Shown here piece after piece: positions 28,427-46,000 of a stretch of 64,000 bases of DNA. The notes under the pieces are model-generated. The model was not told the origin of the DNA. It made no database searches and saw only the letters and a list, made by a program, of their open reading frames with translations. Position 1 is the first letter of the stretch; every line of letters begins with the position of its first letter. Source of the DNA: Bugulina stolonifera (Eukaryota > Bryozoa > Gymnolaemata > Cheilostomatida > Bugulidae); contig OW285197.1 in the NCBI GenBank assembly GCA_935421135.1, forward strand, positions 10,064,223-10,128,222, written 5' to 3'. The position numbers were made by a program, and so were the translations under genes.

Positions 28427-30712
28427 CTGACAGTTGAGTTTGAATGACTTGTTGCAGAAGATGAAGCAGTATATGACAGAAAATCATGGGGCACTTGTGC
28501 CCCATTTCGGAACTTGATCAACTTTAAAACCTAGAATAGATATTTGTGCAAATGCATCCACAATAATATTTACAATTTTTATTTTCACAACCACTTTATT
28601 GATTCTGAGTATTCCTGAGAGGTACAAGAACATTGCATTATCCATGAGGTTGTATTGTGAAGTCAATATTTCTGCGTATTTCCTTCTGTGCGCGTTTGAT
28701 GCTTATTGATTGTACTAATATTAAATTTGAATCTTTAGTGAGTATTTGTAAGCTAGCTTTATATTACATGGAAATAGAAAGCATGCCATGCATATTAGAT
28801 CTATGAAGTGGCACAGTTCTCAAAGTACTCCTGTGTTGAGACCTCAGATTCATCTCACAATATCTCACTGCGATAACATAACGTCATAATACTGGCTGGA
28901 GCTTGTTGCAATAAGCAGGGGTTCACCCACACAAATACTCCACATACTCAAAAATGTGTGAGCCTGTTCAAATTAATTCATAAATTCTAACATCAAATTT
29001 GGTTAAAAACCTATTTAATTTAAGACATGGGCAGCACTCAATAATCTTAATTATGCGAAGTTGCTCCATTCACCTGACTAGCTTTTGTGGAGTTACCCTC
29101 TCTGTATTAATTGGTCACAGGAATACTTTTACGTTAAGATAAACTGATAGTGTGGGTGCATAATGTTGGTCACTGTTTCAATAATATTATTTTGAGAAAG
29201 CTAACAATGACTAACTAACTCCAAATGATCTTTTATAATGAATCCAAACAAGTGTACAGACAAACATTTAGTGAAGCTAAATAATGTACATGTACATGCG
29301 GTTGGAAATGATTAGAACCACACAAACTAAAGTGTTATTGTTGTTAAACTTACGGAGGTAGTTCAATAATACTATTTTATTCACCACAGTTAGTGTTAAA
29401 ACAGCTGATGATAAGATAACTCTCGAATTTACTGGTTTTTATATTCGTTCATACAGCAAATGCTGACATCAAGGGCATCAAACTCCCTTCAAAAATACTA
29501 CACTACTAGAGATTTGACTTGACCAAGTTTATAAAATTCATTTTTCACTGTGAATTAGGAAAATAGAGCATTATTAGTTACACGTTGGTAGTTACAATAT
29601 GAGTTATCTAAGCTAAATGCCCATGTCTGATACTATTACAAGAAGATCATTGCAAAAAGTTAAATGTCGATTATTTTTATTTGTCCACACATAATGTCTA
29701 AGTAACCTACTAAAACAATGCGACACACACACACCAATAAATATAAATATACGACATATAGACAAATGTGAATACATCTTTGAAGTTAGCTAAAAGAAAG
29801 CCAAATACCTCCAAAATGATGACTAGCCTAAAATATCCATGACACCCTAGTTAGAACTACTGACACAGAATTTGAAAAAATAGCAAATTCTGATTGTTTT
29901 TTTTTGTTTTACATGTAGAATCAAACAAGTTTACATTGTGACATAATTTCAACATCAGAAAATATAATCGGTCACTCATAGTCGAACACATACTAAATGA
30001 GAAAAAAGGTCATGACCAAAAAGCGTACACACCAATGGTATCATGTCCATCTCCCAGAGACTTAAAATGTATATTATTCTGGAGACACATATTATTTCTA
30101 CTCTGTTCAAATTTCTTTAATGTGCTCACAGCAGTCTTGATTACTGTTGCTTGTAGTTCACATAAATAGTTGTGGCGTTTTGTTATGAAGGGTCTACCAG
30201 ACTCGAATATACTGAGTGATCCTCTTCAGGTGTTGGCACATTTTCTCTATGCAAAATACAATAAATATTGCTCACTGAATGAGTATATCTCTTGGAATCT
30301 TTGCACACACAACAGATACCACAATATAGTAATTATGGGTGCATTCATAAAATACTGTGGGTTACGAGGTAGGTTACCACACAATGTACATGTTATAGCA
30401 TTACCCATTTGTCCAGTAACTATGTACATCCTCTGTACTGCTTACAAGTCACAAGCAGAATTCAGGTGTATAATGTAACTGTCATACATGTAGACCATCG
30501 ATGCAAAAGCTATTATCTCAACGCCTGTTTACCAATCGAAATAATGGAGTCTGAGGGCCCATGCTAGGCCTCTCTAAGCTTGATATACACACCTGAACCC
30601 TATATTGCCTTGACACTTAATTATGCTTGCAAGGCTTACACTTAGACGATTGACCTTGAACTTTGAACTTATAAAGTATTAATATGGCAAATTTTAGTGA
30701 TTTAGCTCACCT
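28427..30712. other. No exon recognised; should hold the 5' end of the lectin gene
   Basis: AT-rich. A minus-strand GTAAGT donor near 29353 follows a short hydrophobic frame, but that frame has no ATG before a stop, so I do not call it. Confidence 0.4.
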
Positions 30713-35791
<5,079 letters not shown>

Positions 35792-38188
35792 ATCTACATC
35801 TATTTATCTGTCCAAAGTAAAGATAGTGTCAGGTGTCTGTGCCGTTACGTCTAAGAAATAAAGCGAGTACCTGTATATGAATGACTCCCATCTATTGTAC
35901 ACATCCCGTTATGTACAATATCAGCTCAATTGTCTAGGGAATAAGAGTCAATTTAATACATGTATCTATTTTACTTCCTCTATACTTGAGTACATAATGT
36001 AATAGCATTCAGTGATGGTTTTGTAGGACCTAAATGTAAAAATATTGATGTACATATTAAAACTATGTGTATTTAGTAACCTTTATGGTTGCTGCTGGCT
36101 CGCCGCTCCTCTATACCAAACTATCTGAATGAATACCAAGCTACTTGTATGTATGTTTATGTATGCTACAGAATCATGACTGTTGGTGATATATTATGCA
36201 CTAACATCATATTACATGTATCTACATGTACTAGCTGATAAACTAAACACTGTGTGAATCACTTGAAACGCTTTAATGAGTAGATAGCCAAATGAATATG
36301 TGTTCATCAAATAAACAGATGCAATGGCTGTTGTACCTTCATACCCCAGTGCAACTGTATTTTAAACATTATGAGCAGTTTGTTGATAAGCAATCTAGCT
36401 TACATCGTATGTTGGCATTTACTGTAATTGCAGTTTTCTAGTTTTCATAGTTATTGATAACATTAGTACAGTTCAACATACACTAGCTTACATGATGATA
36501 TACATGCACTAGTGTAATTTCTATTAGCTAAATATAAAAGGTTGGAAAAACTTCTCCTGTCCGCTGCAGTGAAAATGACTATAATGTAGAAACCAAAAGA
36601 ACTAATTAAATTTATTGGAAAATGTTGGTGTGAGCTATTATTTTTATGATTAATAATAAAACTAGATAAATTTTAATATTTCTTTTTAAGCAAAATGTAA
36701 AAATGCGTTTTGTTTAATTATTAATTAAATTTATGTTTTATCCCCCAATGTAATCACTAGCCAGTCTAGCCTGTGAATAATCCGAGACTCCCTAACTAAC
36801 GTCCTCCTTGGATGTATCCTGTTATGTACAGTACATGTTGTACTCAGCAGCATTTTCTTTAGTATCTACAGTTCTACAGTTCTACAGTTCTACAGTTCTA
36901 CAGTTCTACAGTTCTACAGTTCTACAGTTCTACAGTTCTACAGTTCTACAGTTCTACAGTTCTACAGTTCTACAGTTCTACAGTTCTACAGTTCTACAGT
37001 TCTACTGTTCTACAGTTCTACAGTTCTACAGTTCTACAGTTCTACAGTTCTACAGTTCTACAGTTCTACAGTTCTACAGTTCTACAGTTCTACAGTTCTA
37101 CAGTTCTACAGTTCTACAGTTCTACAGTATAGGTTTAAACTTGTAAGATATCACTCTTGGAAAATACAATTAGCCTCAATGCTAACAATAACCATTATTA
37201 AATGAACACAAGCACCATTTTACATTGTACATGTAGTTAAAAAAATTTCAAGCAAAAGTTTCACTGTAGCTATTAGGAACCCATGATAATTATGGGAGGT
37301 ATGCCACCCTCTTCCCACTTATACATTTGTACTAGGGCTATATGAGGAAGCATGAAGTATATTTAACCAATACACATATTATTATGTACACGTAAAATCA
37401 ATGATAATTATTTAGTCTTGAGCTCTACCTGTTCAATGGATTATTTGATTTAACACAAAGTCATGGTATAACATCACAGAAGTTGCCTCCTCAATAATTA
37501 TCTTTCTTTCAATGAAGCACAAGTCTGATATTATCTCACATACAGTAGTTGAACTACATGTACAGCTGCAACCATGTGTTATACACATGGATTCTTTGTG
37601 TATGATAGGCACCTCCAGTTACCTCTTCTAGGTTCACAGGCTATGTTAATTCCTTAGATTTATCTACCCTTGCCCTAAGTTGTATTATTGAGTAGACCAC
37701 TTCTTTTGTTTACAAAAAAGAACGCAGCGGATTTGTAGCATCGAACAACGTTTTTGTCTTTAAACTTTTGATAGTCTTAGAAGTTGTGCATCCATGTAGC
37801 ATGCCCTTTAGATCTTTTTATCTCTCAGCCAATCAGCATCGCACATTTATCTGACTGTTGCGATAATAACCAATTGAAATCTATCCAATGTGGCTACATC
37901 ATTGAAAATAACATTTTGAGCATGTTTAGAATCAGTGGAGGGAAGAGATTCTAATATTGCTAGCTACTGCATCACCTTCATCAGCCAATCAACATCAATT
38001 TAAGCAATAGCAGACAAAAAACTTCACACTCATTGGCTGCTTCTGGTGTGCTTCCCCATTTCATAGAAGTATTTATCAAGTTATTTACATTTCAAAAACC
38101 AACACATTTGTTTTCCATATTTTTGGAGTCATCGCTCTCAAGAGTTTCACCTACAACAGCAGCAAGGAAAGTCATCTACATTGTTCAG
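35792..38188. other. Shared upstream region of the divergent TRIM and sushi genes
   Basis: No coding exon seen. It holds an 8-bp repeat array (36865-37128). A GTAAAC donor at 38189 may end the first non-coding exon of the sushi gene. Confidence 0.45.
36865..37128. repeat. (TTCTACAG)n 8-bp tandem repeat, about 33 units
   Basis: Nearly perfect TTCTACAG units with one TTCTACTG variant. The reading frame through it (FYSSTVLQ repeats) is an artefact of the repeat. Confidence 0.95.
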
Positions 38189-38813
38189 GTAAACATTGTG
38201 TGACAAGCTTGTAAAGTGCTGCAATAATGCAATAAGCCACATTATACACTGTATTAAAAATCTTCACCTAGATCCGATTAATCCTTATAAATTATGTTAT
38301 ATGTAACTTGGACTCATCCTATGTAGACGTGTAGTATATTATTTACATGCATTATTATAACAGTCATATTTTGTAGGAGCAACTCAGAGTTTCAACATCA
38401 ATGTCTATATTAGTCTGTGCAAATTTAAAATCCACAGTACATGCACATGCATATGTTCAGAAAGTATGATGTTAAAGCAAACTGTGAAAAAATACTTATT
38501 ATAATTATTATAGTAAGCCAGAATTAGGACACTATGTTTGATAAAGTCCATGCATATCAAATTTATGTGTTCTTGTATTTAGGTTCTGCTAATGAGGTAC
38601 TAAAGCTGTCTCGGCTAAAATAGGTGAGCAGTTTCCTTTTGATATTAATCTGTATTTACCTCAAAATTGAACATTTATAAATAGTTGCTCTTTTATTTAT
38701 GCTTGCAATCTATTGACTTTTTGTGAAATATTACTTTTGCTATACTGTCATGTTGTTTTCTTGCAGAACCTATTAGAAAAGTTGCATACCTTGAAACATA
38801 GAACAGTAGCAAC

Positions 38814-40826
38814 ATGCCAATGATACTTCTCCTTCTCTGTAAGCATATTATAGACTGCCAAATATGGTAGAGAACTTCTATAAGCTAGAGTTTATGATAA
38901 TCTATGCATCTTAATTTTGTTAGATTTAATCAATGTTCATGTATTCATATTTACATGTAGATCTTCAACTAGTGTCCTCTGACATGCTACAACATAGTAA
39001 AACTATAGGCATAAGGTAAGTGGACTACTACAAATGACCGACATAGTTACAAAACTTGCAGTGTGATGGGAATAATTGAAAAACAAACAAATGTAATAAC
39101 GCATCTGCTAACTGCATATTGCTAATTTTGTTGATTTCTGTACTAGAACCAGGAAGTTATCACATATCATGTTACAGATTTCTCACCAGAGAAATAATTA
39201 CTTACAAACGTTAGGGACGTGTCAAACAAGTAGTTTATTATTTCTACCAGCGTTAGACAAGTGTGTCCAAGTCCTCCAAGTATACCATTTGCCAACACCC
39301 CACAACTTAGCGAGTCGGGCACAGTAGTTACCTACACCTGCAAAGCCGGATACAGAATCGTAGGTGGTAATGGTGCTACTACGCAAACATTGTACTGTAA
39401 CCCTGCTCTTCGACAATGGCCTGCTCTGCCAGCTTGTGAAGGTAAGTGGAAATCTGTTTTAAATCTGCTTCAATTTCAATTGCATTGTTATAATTGTGCT
39501 ATTATTTTTAGTGTATACATGGAGTATTTAACATACCTGTTCAGTTTCCTATCAGAGAACTGTTTACATATACATGTATATCAGAGCCGAACTTATCTCA
39601 ACTACTACCACTACTTCTACTCCCACTGCTAGCACTACTACTTCTACTGCTGTCAAGATGACTTCAACTGGTACTACCACAACTACTACTGCTGCTGCTG
39701 CGACTACTACAACTACAACTACTACCAGTAGTACTAGTGCTACTACCACTGACTATCCATCAACTACTCTCTCTACCACCACTGATCATCTATCTACTAC
39801 CACCCTGGATCTCCAGACAATGTCCACAATACATGCTGTTTCAACCATCTCTATCCACCAGCCAAGGCCGCCTTCCATATATCACGATACTCGTAAGTAG
39901 CAGTGCTAGTTAGGTTCCATGTCAAATAGCTTGTCGTTTAAAAATATTCTTTTGCAGATCAGGTGACCGTTTTTTGAATTGGAGCCTTGTCCATGGTTTC
40001 CTAGAGCTACTCCTTAAAGATTTCTGTTCTACCTGGCAATAATGATGCCAGATAGTCACTTGTTAATATTCAATGGGCCATCAAGTGAGTTATACTTTGA
40101 ATACGGGGTGATGACTCCACCTCTTTCTTCATCGGAACTTTGTATAAAGCATTACGATTAACGCTCCAACTCTCAGCTTTTTGTTAATACCACACATTAT
40201 AGCCATAGTCTTACACAGTTACATCTGAGAAATCACACAAACAATCTCTCTTAGAATGTTTAAATTTCATGAGCATGTGTTTCTGTTCAAATAATATCAG
40301 CAGGTTTAGAAATGGTCCCATATGTACATGTACATGTAGTTTGTATTATGACTTACACAGGCTGTTTGTTCTAGTCTTGTAGCATTGTACTGCTTTCTGG
40401 GTTCATTATTGGTAGTAATTTAAAAGTGGTGGTTATCTCTTGGTCTTCTCAAACTCCACAATAAAGATGACACACCTTGTTACCTTACAATACCACCAAC
40501 ATACCCAGAAAATTATGGTCTGCCTTTTAATATTATCGCCATCAGTATTAGCTGCAATATTTGTAAATAACATATCATTCATCTGTTGTAGTCCACCCGC
40601 CTCATACTGATTGTTTTACCGTGTTGCAGCATGTGAAAAGTCATCTGAGTTCTATGGAGTCTGTCAGATGAACAACATGGAATGTACCAATGGTACCTAC
40701 ACCGATGGTTTATGCAGACGTTCTATCAACCAAGGACAGATCCTCTCTAATGGTGGTGAGATTCACAGATCTTGCTGTATTGAAGGAGACACTACTGGGT
40801 ACGAACCGAGACAAGATCTGTACTAA
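38814..40826 (+). CDS. Secreted sushi (CCP) / Thr-rich / Cys-rich protein
   Basis: Five exons join in phase to 271 residues: 38814-38838, 38961-39015, 39251-39441, 39545-39892, 40630-40826 (TAA). A non-coding exon 38583-38623 and a 5' UTR start at 38767 are likely, each with good splice sites. The start MPMILLLL plus exon 2 make a signal peptide. Exon 3 is one sushi domain (CPSPPSIPFAN ... VTYTCKAGY ... LYCNPALRQWPALPAC). Exon 4 is a Thr/Ser-rich, mucin-like linker. Exon 5 has a Cys module, GVCQ...C..GTY..GLC...CC, a pattern I know from secreted proteins of fungi and invertebrates, where it often sits beside peptidoglycan-cutting domains; none is seen here. The exon 4 acceptor at 39544 was chosen because the nearer one at 39587 breaks the Thr frame. 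Confidence 0.7.
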
Positions 40827-43008
40827 TGGTCAAGGCTGAGTTCTTCAAGATTGATAGAGACAGTTATAATCTTGAAAGACGCGGATATAAAACATTAAAC
40901 TTGCAGCTGTCACTTTGATTATTGTACACGTTTCATTGCCTTTACACATCCTAAATGAGGGAAAATTCTGTATTACCGTTCAAATTCACATTTTACTTTT
41001 ATATCACAAACCGGAATTTACCAAAAATGATTACATTGTCTATAAACCTTACAAGTTGGACTAACACTGAATAAGTTTACTAGGTGAGTGAACGTGCAAG
41101 CAAGTACTCAGGTGATACTGAAACAGGATTTGACAGTTCTTGATAGCTCATACTACATGTAGGATTTCAACTTGTGTTCGAGTTGTTCTTTACGTTGCAT
41201 TGAAATTATGACTCACTCGTAATTTATGAAGCTCTGTAAATGTGTTTTTAAGTTTTCTGAATGCATTATAACAACCTGCATCATTGCTCACTGGTTGAAT
41301 GAATATACACAGTGGTAACCATGATTATATTAGTTAGTAAGCACAGAGTTTTATGGGAAAATTCTCAAAATGCAAGTTTTGTTCTCCCAGCCAATCAGCA
41401 TCAAGCATAAGTCTGATTGAAGTAATACTCAGCCAATAAACATTGAACATAATATGACCTATTTCAGATAGCTATATTTTTATGTTTAGTAGACCATGTG
41501 TTTCTGATTATCAATGCTTTGCTTTCACCACTGGTTGTCATAACAAATTCAAGATTATACTATAAATCAAGGGTTGGTAGAGACAGCGGTAAAGCGCTAT
41601 GAACGCAAAGAAGGAACGAAAAGAACCAATAGAAAACTTGTGCACATATATTGTAAAAAGTTATGCCAACAGCGTTTTTTGGAGACCGAACTCCCATTTA
41701 TAGTTGCGTTTGTCTGAACAGGATGTTGAGTGCAGAGTTAGAGAAACTAGAGAATGCAGAGTTGTGGAAATACAGGTACTACAGATCACACTTTTCTTCA
41801 ACAAATCTGGTGCAAGAGCAGTTGTCTTCTCCATATTTATTTGGTCCTAAACAACCACAAAGGAGGAGGTCTGGGATATCCACATTTTCCACTTCTGCAT
41901 CTAGCAGACAGTGGGTGACAGTCATGAAAATTATGAGTGCATGTACAGCATCAAGTTAGCAAAATTTACTATTAATTGGCAGTTCAACCTTTGCTTTTTA
42001 TTAGGATTTGCTTTCTCATGTGTACTATGCAATTAGGAGTTCCGCTCTTCATTTAAAGAATTAGCAACCATTATCAAAATCAGAAGACTGGGTCATGCAT
42101 GTTGAAATTTGAATTCAACCATAGGTGCGCCAGGTTTCCATGTCAATCTGGATGGACACGTTCATTATGGTGAGTATTCACAGCAACGGCATTGGTTACT
42201 GCACCCGTTGCAGCAGCAGTTGCTGCAGCGTTAGTGGCAGCGTTAGTGGCAGCGTTAGTGGCAGCGTTAGTGGCAGCGTTAGTGGCAGCGTCAGCGGCAG
42301 TGGTAGCGGCACTGTCAGCAGTAGCGGCAGTGGTTGCTGCACCAGGTGCAGCAGCATTTGCTGCAGTGGTCATGACACCCTCCAAATTGGAGCCATTGCA
42401 GCTACTGCTACTGCTGCTTCTGCTGCCCCCAATGCCACTGCTGCTGCCACCATTGCTGCCGCTGCCACTGCTGTTGCTGCCACTGCTGTTGCTGCCACCG
42501 CTTCCGCTGCCACCGTTGCCGCTGTCGCTGTCGCTACCGCTGTCGCTGCCGCTGTCACTGCTGCCGCTGATGTCGCTTGCACATGCGCTTGCGCTTGCAC
42601 TTGCACGGTAGATAAATGGCAATATCCAGCAACAGCAATTTGTTTCATTCAGTGTTACACAGTGCACTATCAGCTACATGTATCACACCGCTATCACATT
42701 CCAGCGAGACATGTCTGGTAATAATATTTATTATAACCAAAAGTTTTTCCAGTCAGGGCAAGCATTAGTCATGCCTGAACGCCCATAAAGCATTCGGTTA
42801 TTAAATGCAGCCTCATGTGAACCAGTGCCATTTCTGAATAAGCCTAAAGTGTACCCACTCTAATACAAAGAATATAAATTATAACCGAGGTTATTTTATG
42901 TTGGAAACTGGTGCATGAGCGTAATTATGTTCTTGATATGTACTACATTTTATCCAGAATTACTCTGCATACAAGTGCATACTGTATGTCTATCTTTCTA
43001 TGGCGCAG
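40827..43008. other. No firm gene; GC-rich low-complexity block inside
   Basis: The 3' flank of the sushi gene, then sequence without a supported exon. A short frame at 42125-42169 ending at a GTGAGT donor could be an exon of the CUB gene (phase 0 to 43009), but its N-terminal CUB half is not visible. Confidence 0.4.
42178..42612. repeat. GC-rich Ala/Ser-codon repeat block with hairpin potential
   Basis: The left half repeats a 12-bp unit (GTTAGTGGCAGC) and GCA-type triplets. The right half repeats CTGCTGCCAC-type units, the complement of the left. Long frames are open on both strands (Ala, Ser or Leu runs) purely because of composition. It stands out sharply from the AT-rich surroundings. 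Confidence 0.8.
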
Positions 43009-46000
43009 ATATATGATAAGGACAGCTCGACACCATACAACACAACCTTTGGGGCGGCAGTCGGAATACTGAATTATCCAGGTGATATTAGGATATCTTT
43101 CACTACCGATAGTTCTGGTGGAGACAGTGGTTGGAGGTTTGTCTGGGATGGTAAGTAAACATGGGTTGCATCAAAAAAATATAAATCCCATACGTAGGTG
43201 GCTAGACTGATAGTGGAAGTCAGATAAAACATTTTACGTAGAATATTTTATCTGACTTTCACTATCAGTCTAGCCGCCTTTAAAATTTGGCTTAAAGGAA
43301 CTTGCAAAGTTTTGATACTTAACCGGATAAAATTTTGTGTCATAAATGTTTAACTCTCTTTTACTAATAAAATATCGAATTTAAACTTATTCGGAATAAG
43401 TTATGGCCAACCGCTAAGAGGACATAACCGTAATTACAAAATTCTAGCAAATCATGAAGTCTAAAATGTTCTATATAACCTTCAGTAGGGCTCTAATGAA
43501 CTACCAGTGAAGAGAAATTTGCATATATAGCACTCAAAATTTATATTATTTAATCATACTTTTAAATTTTCAGAGAAGTTGGTGCAGGCAGCATGTCACA
43601 CAGAATCTCTTAAGTGGGCTATTGTTTAAAATGTCCTTGAGTTGCAGTTGCTGTCTTTTTCTGAGTAGTCGGCAGCGGCGTGTGTATGTATGATATAAGG
43701 CATTCTTGTTTTCAACCTTCTTCAACGATAAAATTACCAGAAATTTAAACTGTTGTAGATCAGCCAATCACAAACACTGTGACAAGTTCTGATGGTGTGA
43801 TATCCTTCCCCGAACTTTCATCTGAATATCCCGCAAGAATTTATGAAAAGTTGATTGAACTGCTAGATGGCATTACCGATATGACACTGTTTAACGTTAG
43901 CATTGACTGTGGACAGGGCAGTATTTATGTGAGTAATATTAAGTCTGGTATAAACTGTAATCTTGTAAAAGAAGATAGGACTAAGCGGTGAGTGTGGGAG
44001 AGGATATCAAATTTAATGTGTCTCATCATATCTCTCACATAATTGGTTTCATGTCTTCATTATCCATAAATAGCCTTGAATCTCAATATGATCAGTTTTT
44101 CAACTTGGTCAGTGCTTCTCTATTGGCTGATATACATACAATGTATACCATGTTTGTGTTTCAGCTTAGAGATGGGACCAGGATTGCTAACTATATAATA
44201 TTACTGTGGGTCGACAGAACGATATACTGAGATGTCATCTAGTTTTACAATGGTGTACACAACAAGTTTTAATCAAACAACTCCACGATCAATAGCAATG
44301 AAATACCCAGCAGGTATGACAACTCCACGATCAATAGCTATGAAATACCCAGCAGGTATGACAACTCCACGCTCAATAGCTATGAAATACCCAGCAGGTA
44401 TGACAACTCCACGCTCAATAGCTATGAAATACCCAGCAGGTAAGACAACTCCACGCTCAATAGCTATGAAATACCCAGCAGGTATGACAACTCCACGCTC
44501 AATAGCTATGAAATACCCAGCAGGTATGACAACTCCACGCTCAATAGCTATGAAATACCCAGCAGGTATGACAACTCCACGCTCAATAGCTATGAAATAC
44601 CCAGCAGGTATGTCTCTTTATAACAATTTGTAAAGTTGTTGAGATGTTTTACTTCATGAAAAATGAAATAATGGAAAAATGAAACAATTGAGCAACAAAA
44701 TAATCCCTGCATATACATAGGCCTACCGTCTACATAGGCGTAGGAAACAGAGTAGAAATAGTTTTATAAACTTGACACATACTCTACGCTTGTTATATAC
44801 AATATAAACTATCTTTAAACTACCCTCAGTAAAATTGAAAAATGTGTGGAAGCCATGTTGATGACAAAGAAAATTTGCGCTGACATTTGCATATAGGAAA
44901 AAATCAACAACATATTCTCGTTGAAGAATAATGCATAGGTTACATCGGGATCCAAGCACTGATTTCCCTGGTCATGAATCTAGCAAGCTTCCTCCACTGT
45001 TTGTTTTGGCTGCAGGAGCCTTGAGCCTGTTCACTACATCTTACAGTGTACTGCTAGCCCCATAAAAGTATCTATTACAGCCGTGGCCTAGCGGTCAGAG
45101 CTCTGAATTTTCAAGCAGAAGTTCCAGGTTTGATTCCTGCAAAGGTCATTGGTGGTAATAGGAAGGGGAAACTTAAAAATGTATAATGCTCCTATGCCAC
45201 CTTTAACGTAAATATTTCAGCCTGTAATTAAATATTGCAGCGTTTCGGTGTTTGTGATCAAAATATTAATTTAAAAGTTAACCGTAGTATATCCCTTTGA
45301 ACAGTTTATTAATTGAAATGTGGGTTTTCTATTTACTATAATTGCTGTAGACTGGATACAGATATAGCTAAGATTCAAGATTATACTATTTATATTCGCA
45401 TTGAAGACAGATGGTTACATAGTTCTTCAACATCAAATTAATCCGATAGTGAATTGAAATTAAAGAGGATTGCTAAGCTAATAAATGTCTTTGCATAATA
45501 GAATCCAAATATTTCTTTAATGCCAGTATAGGTTTTGGGAGTATTTTAATACTTTATTTTAAACAGTAAACCTTTTCACAGAAGATGAATGCTCAGCAAT
45601 TATTAGTGAATCCTCTGGTGAACTGACATCTCCAGGATTTCCATCTGATTACTCGTACAACCTTGACCACCAGACATGCATTTCCTCTCCTGTTGGGAAC
45701 AATATCAGCATTAATATCACATTCATGGATGTCACAGGCAGTTGTTCCCGCTATTTCCTAAGTGTAATTTTGCTTTATTTCCTAATGCATTGCTTTCTGA
45801 ATAGTTAATTTTGGCCATGAGCTAGCCTTTTGTTCTTCAGTGAAGTTACATGTAGTTGACACTGGAGTGCACAGGAAACAAAATTTTGATATGCTAATAC
45901 TAGTTTAGCTGATAAAAAATTAAAGCAATACATTTGAAAACATCATCAAAAAATATTTCAGTGCGTTTTCATAAATATTGGTCTTTGACATAATTACGAA

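Noticed and set aside
29350..29420. Signal-peptide exon for the lectin gene (minus)
   Set aside because: A phase-1 GTAAGT donor and a hydrophobic frame exist, but the frame has no ATG after its upstream stop.
36808..37146. 112-codon frame of FYSSTVLQ repeats
   Set aside because: It is the translation of the 8-bp TTCTACAG array.
39588..39892. Acceptor at 39587 for the Thr-rich exon of the sushi gene
   Set aside because: It gives a frame with a stop. The acceptor at 39544 keeps phase 1 and the Thr frame.
41663..41959. 98-codon frame as the 5' exon of the CUB gene
   Set aside because: No CUB, signal-peptide or splice features; probably chance.
42125..42721. Long Ala/Ser/Leu frames on both strands
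   Set aside because: All come from the same GC-rich triplet repeat. Being open on both strands points to composition rather than coding.
45080..45140. Functional tRNA gene
   Set aside because: The anticodon arm is poor and the loop too long, so a SINE or pseudogene is more likely.
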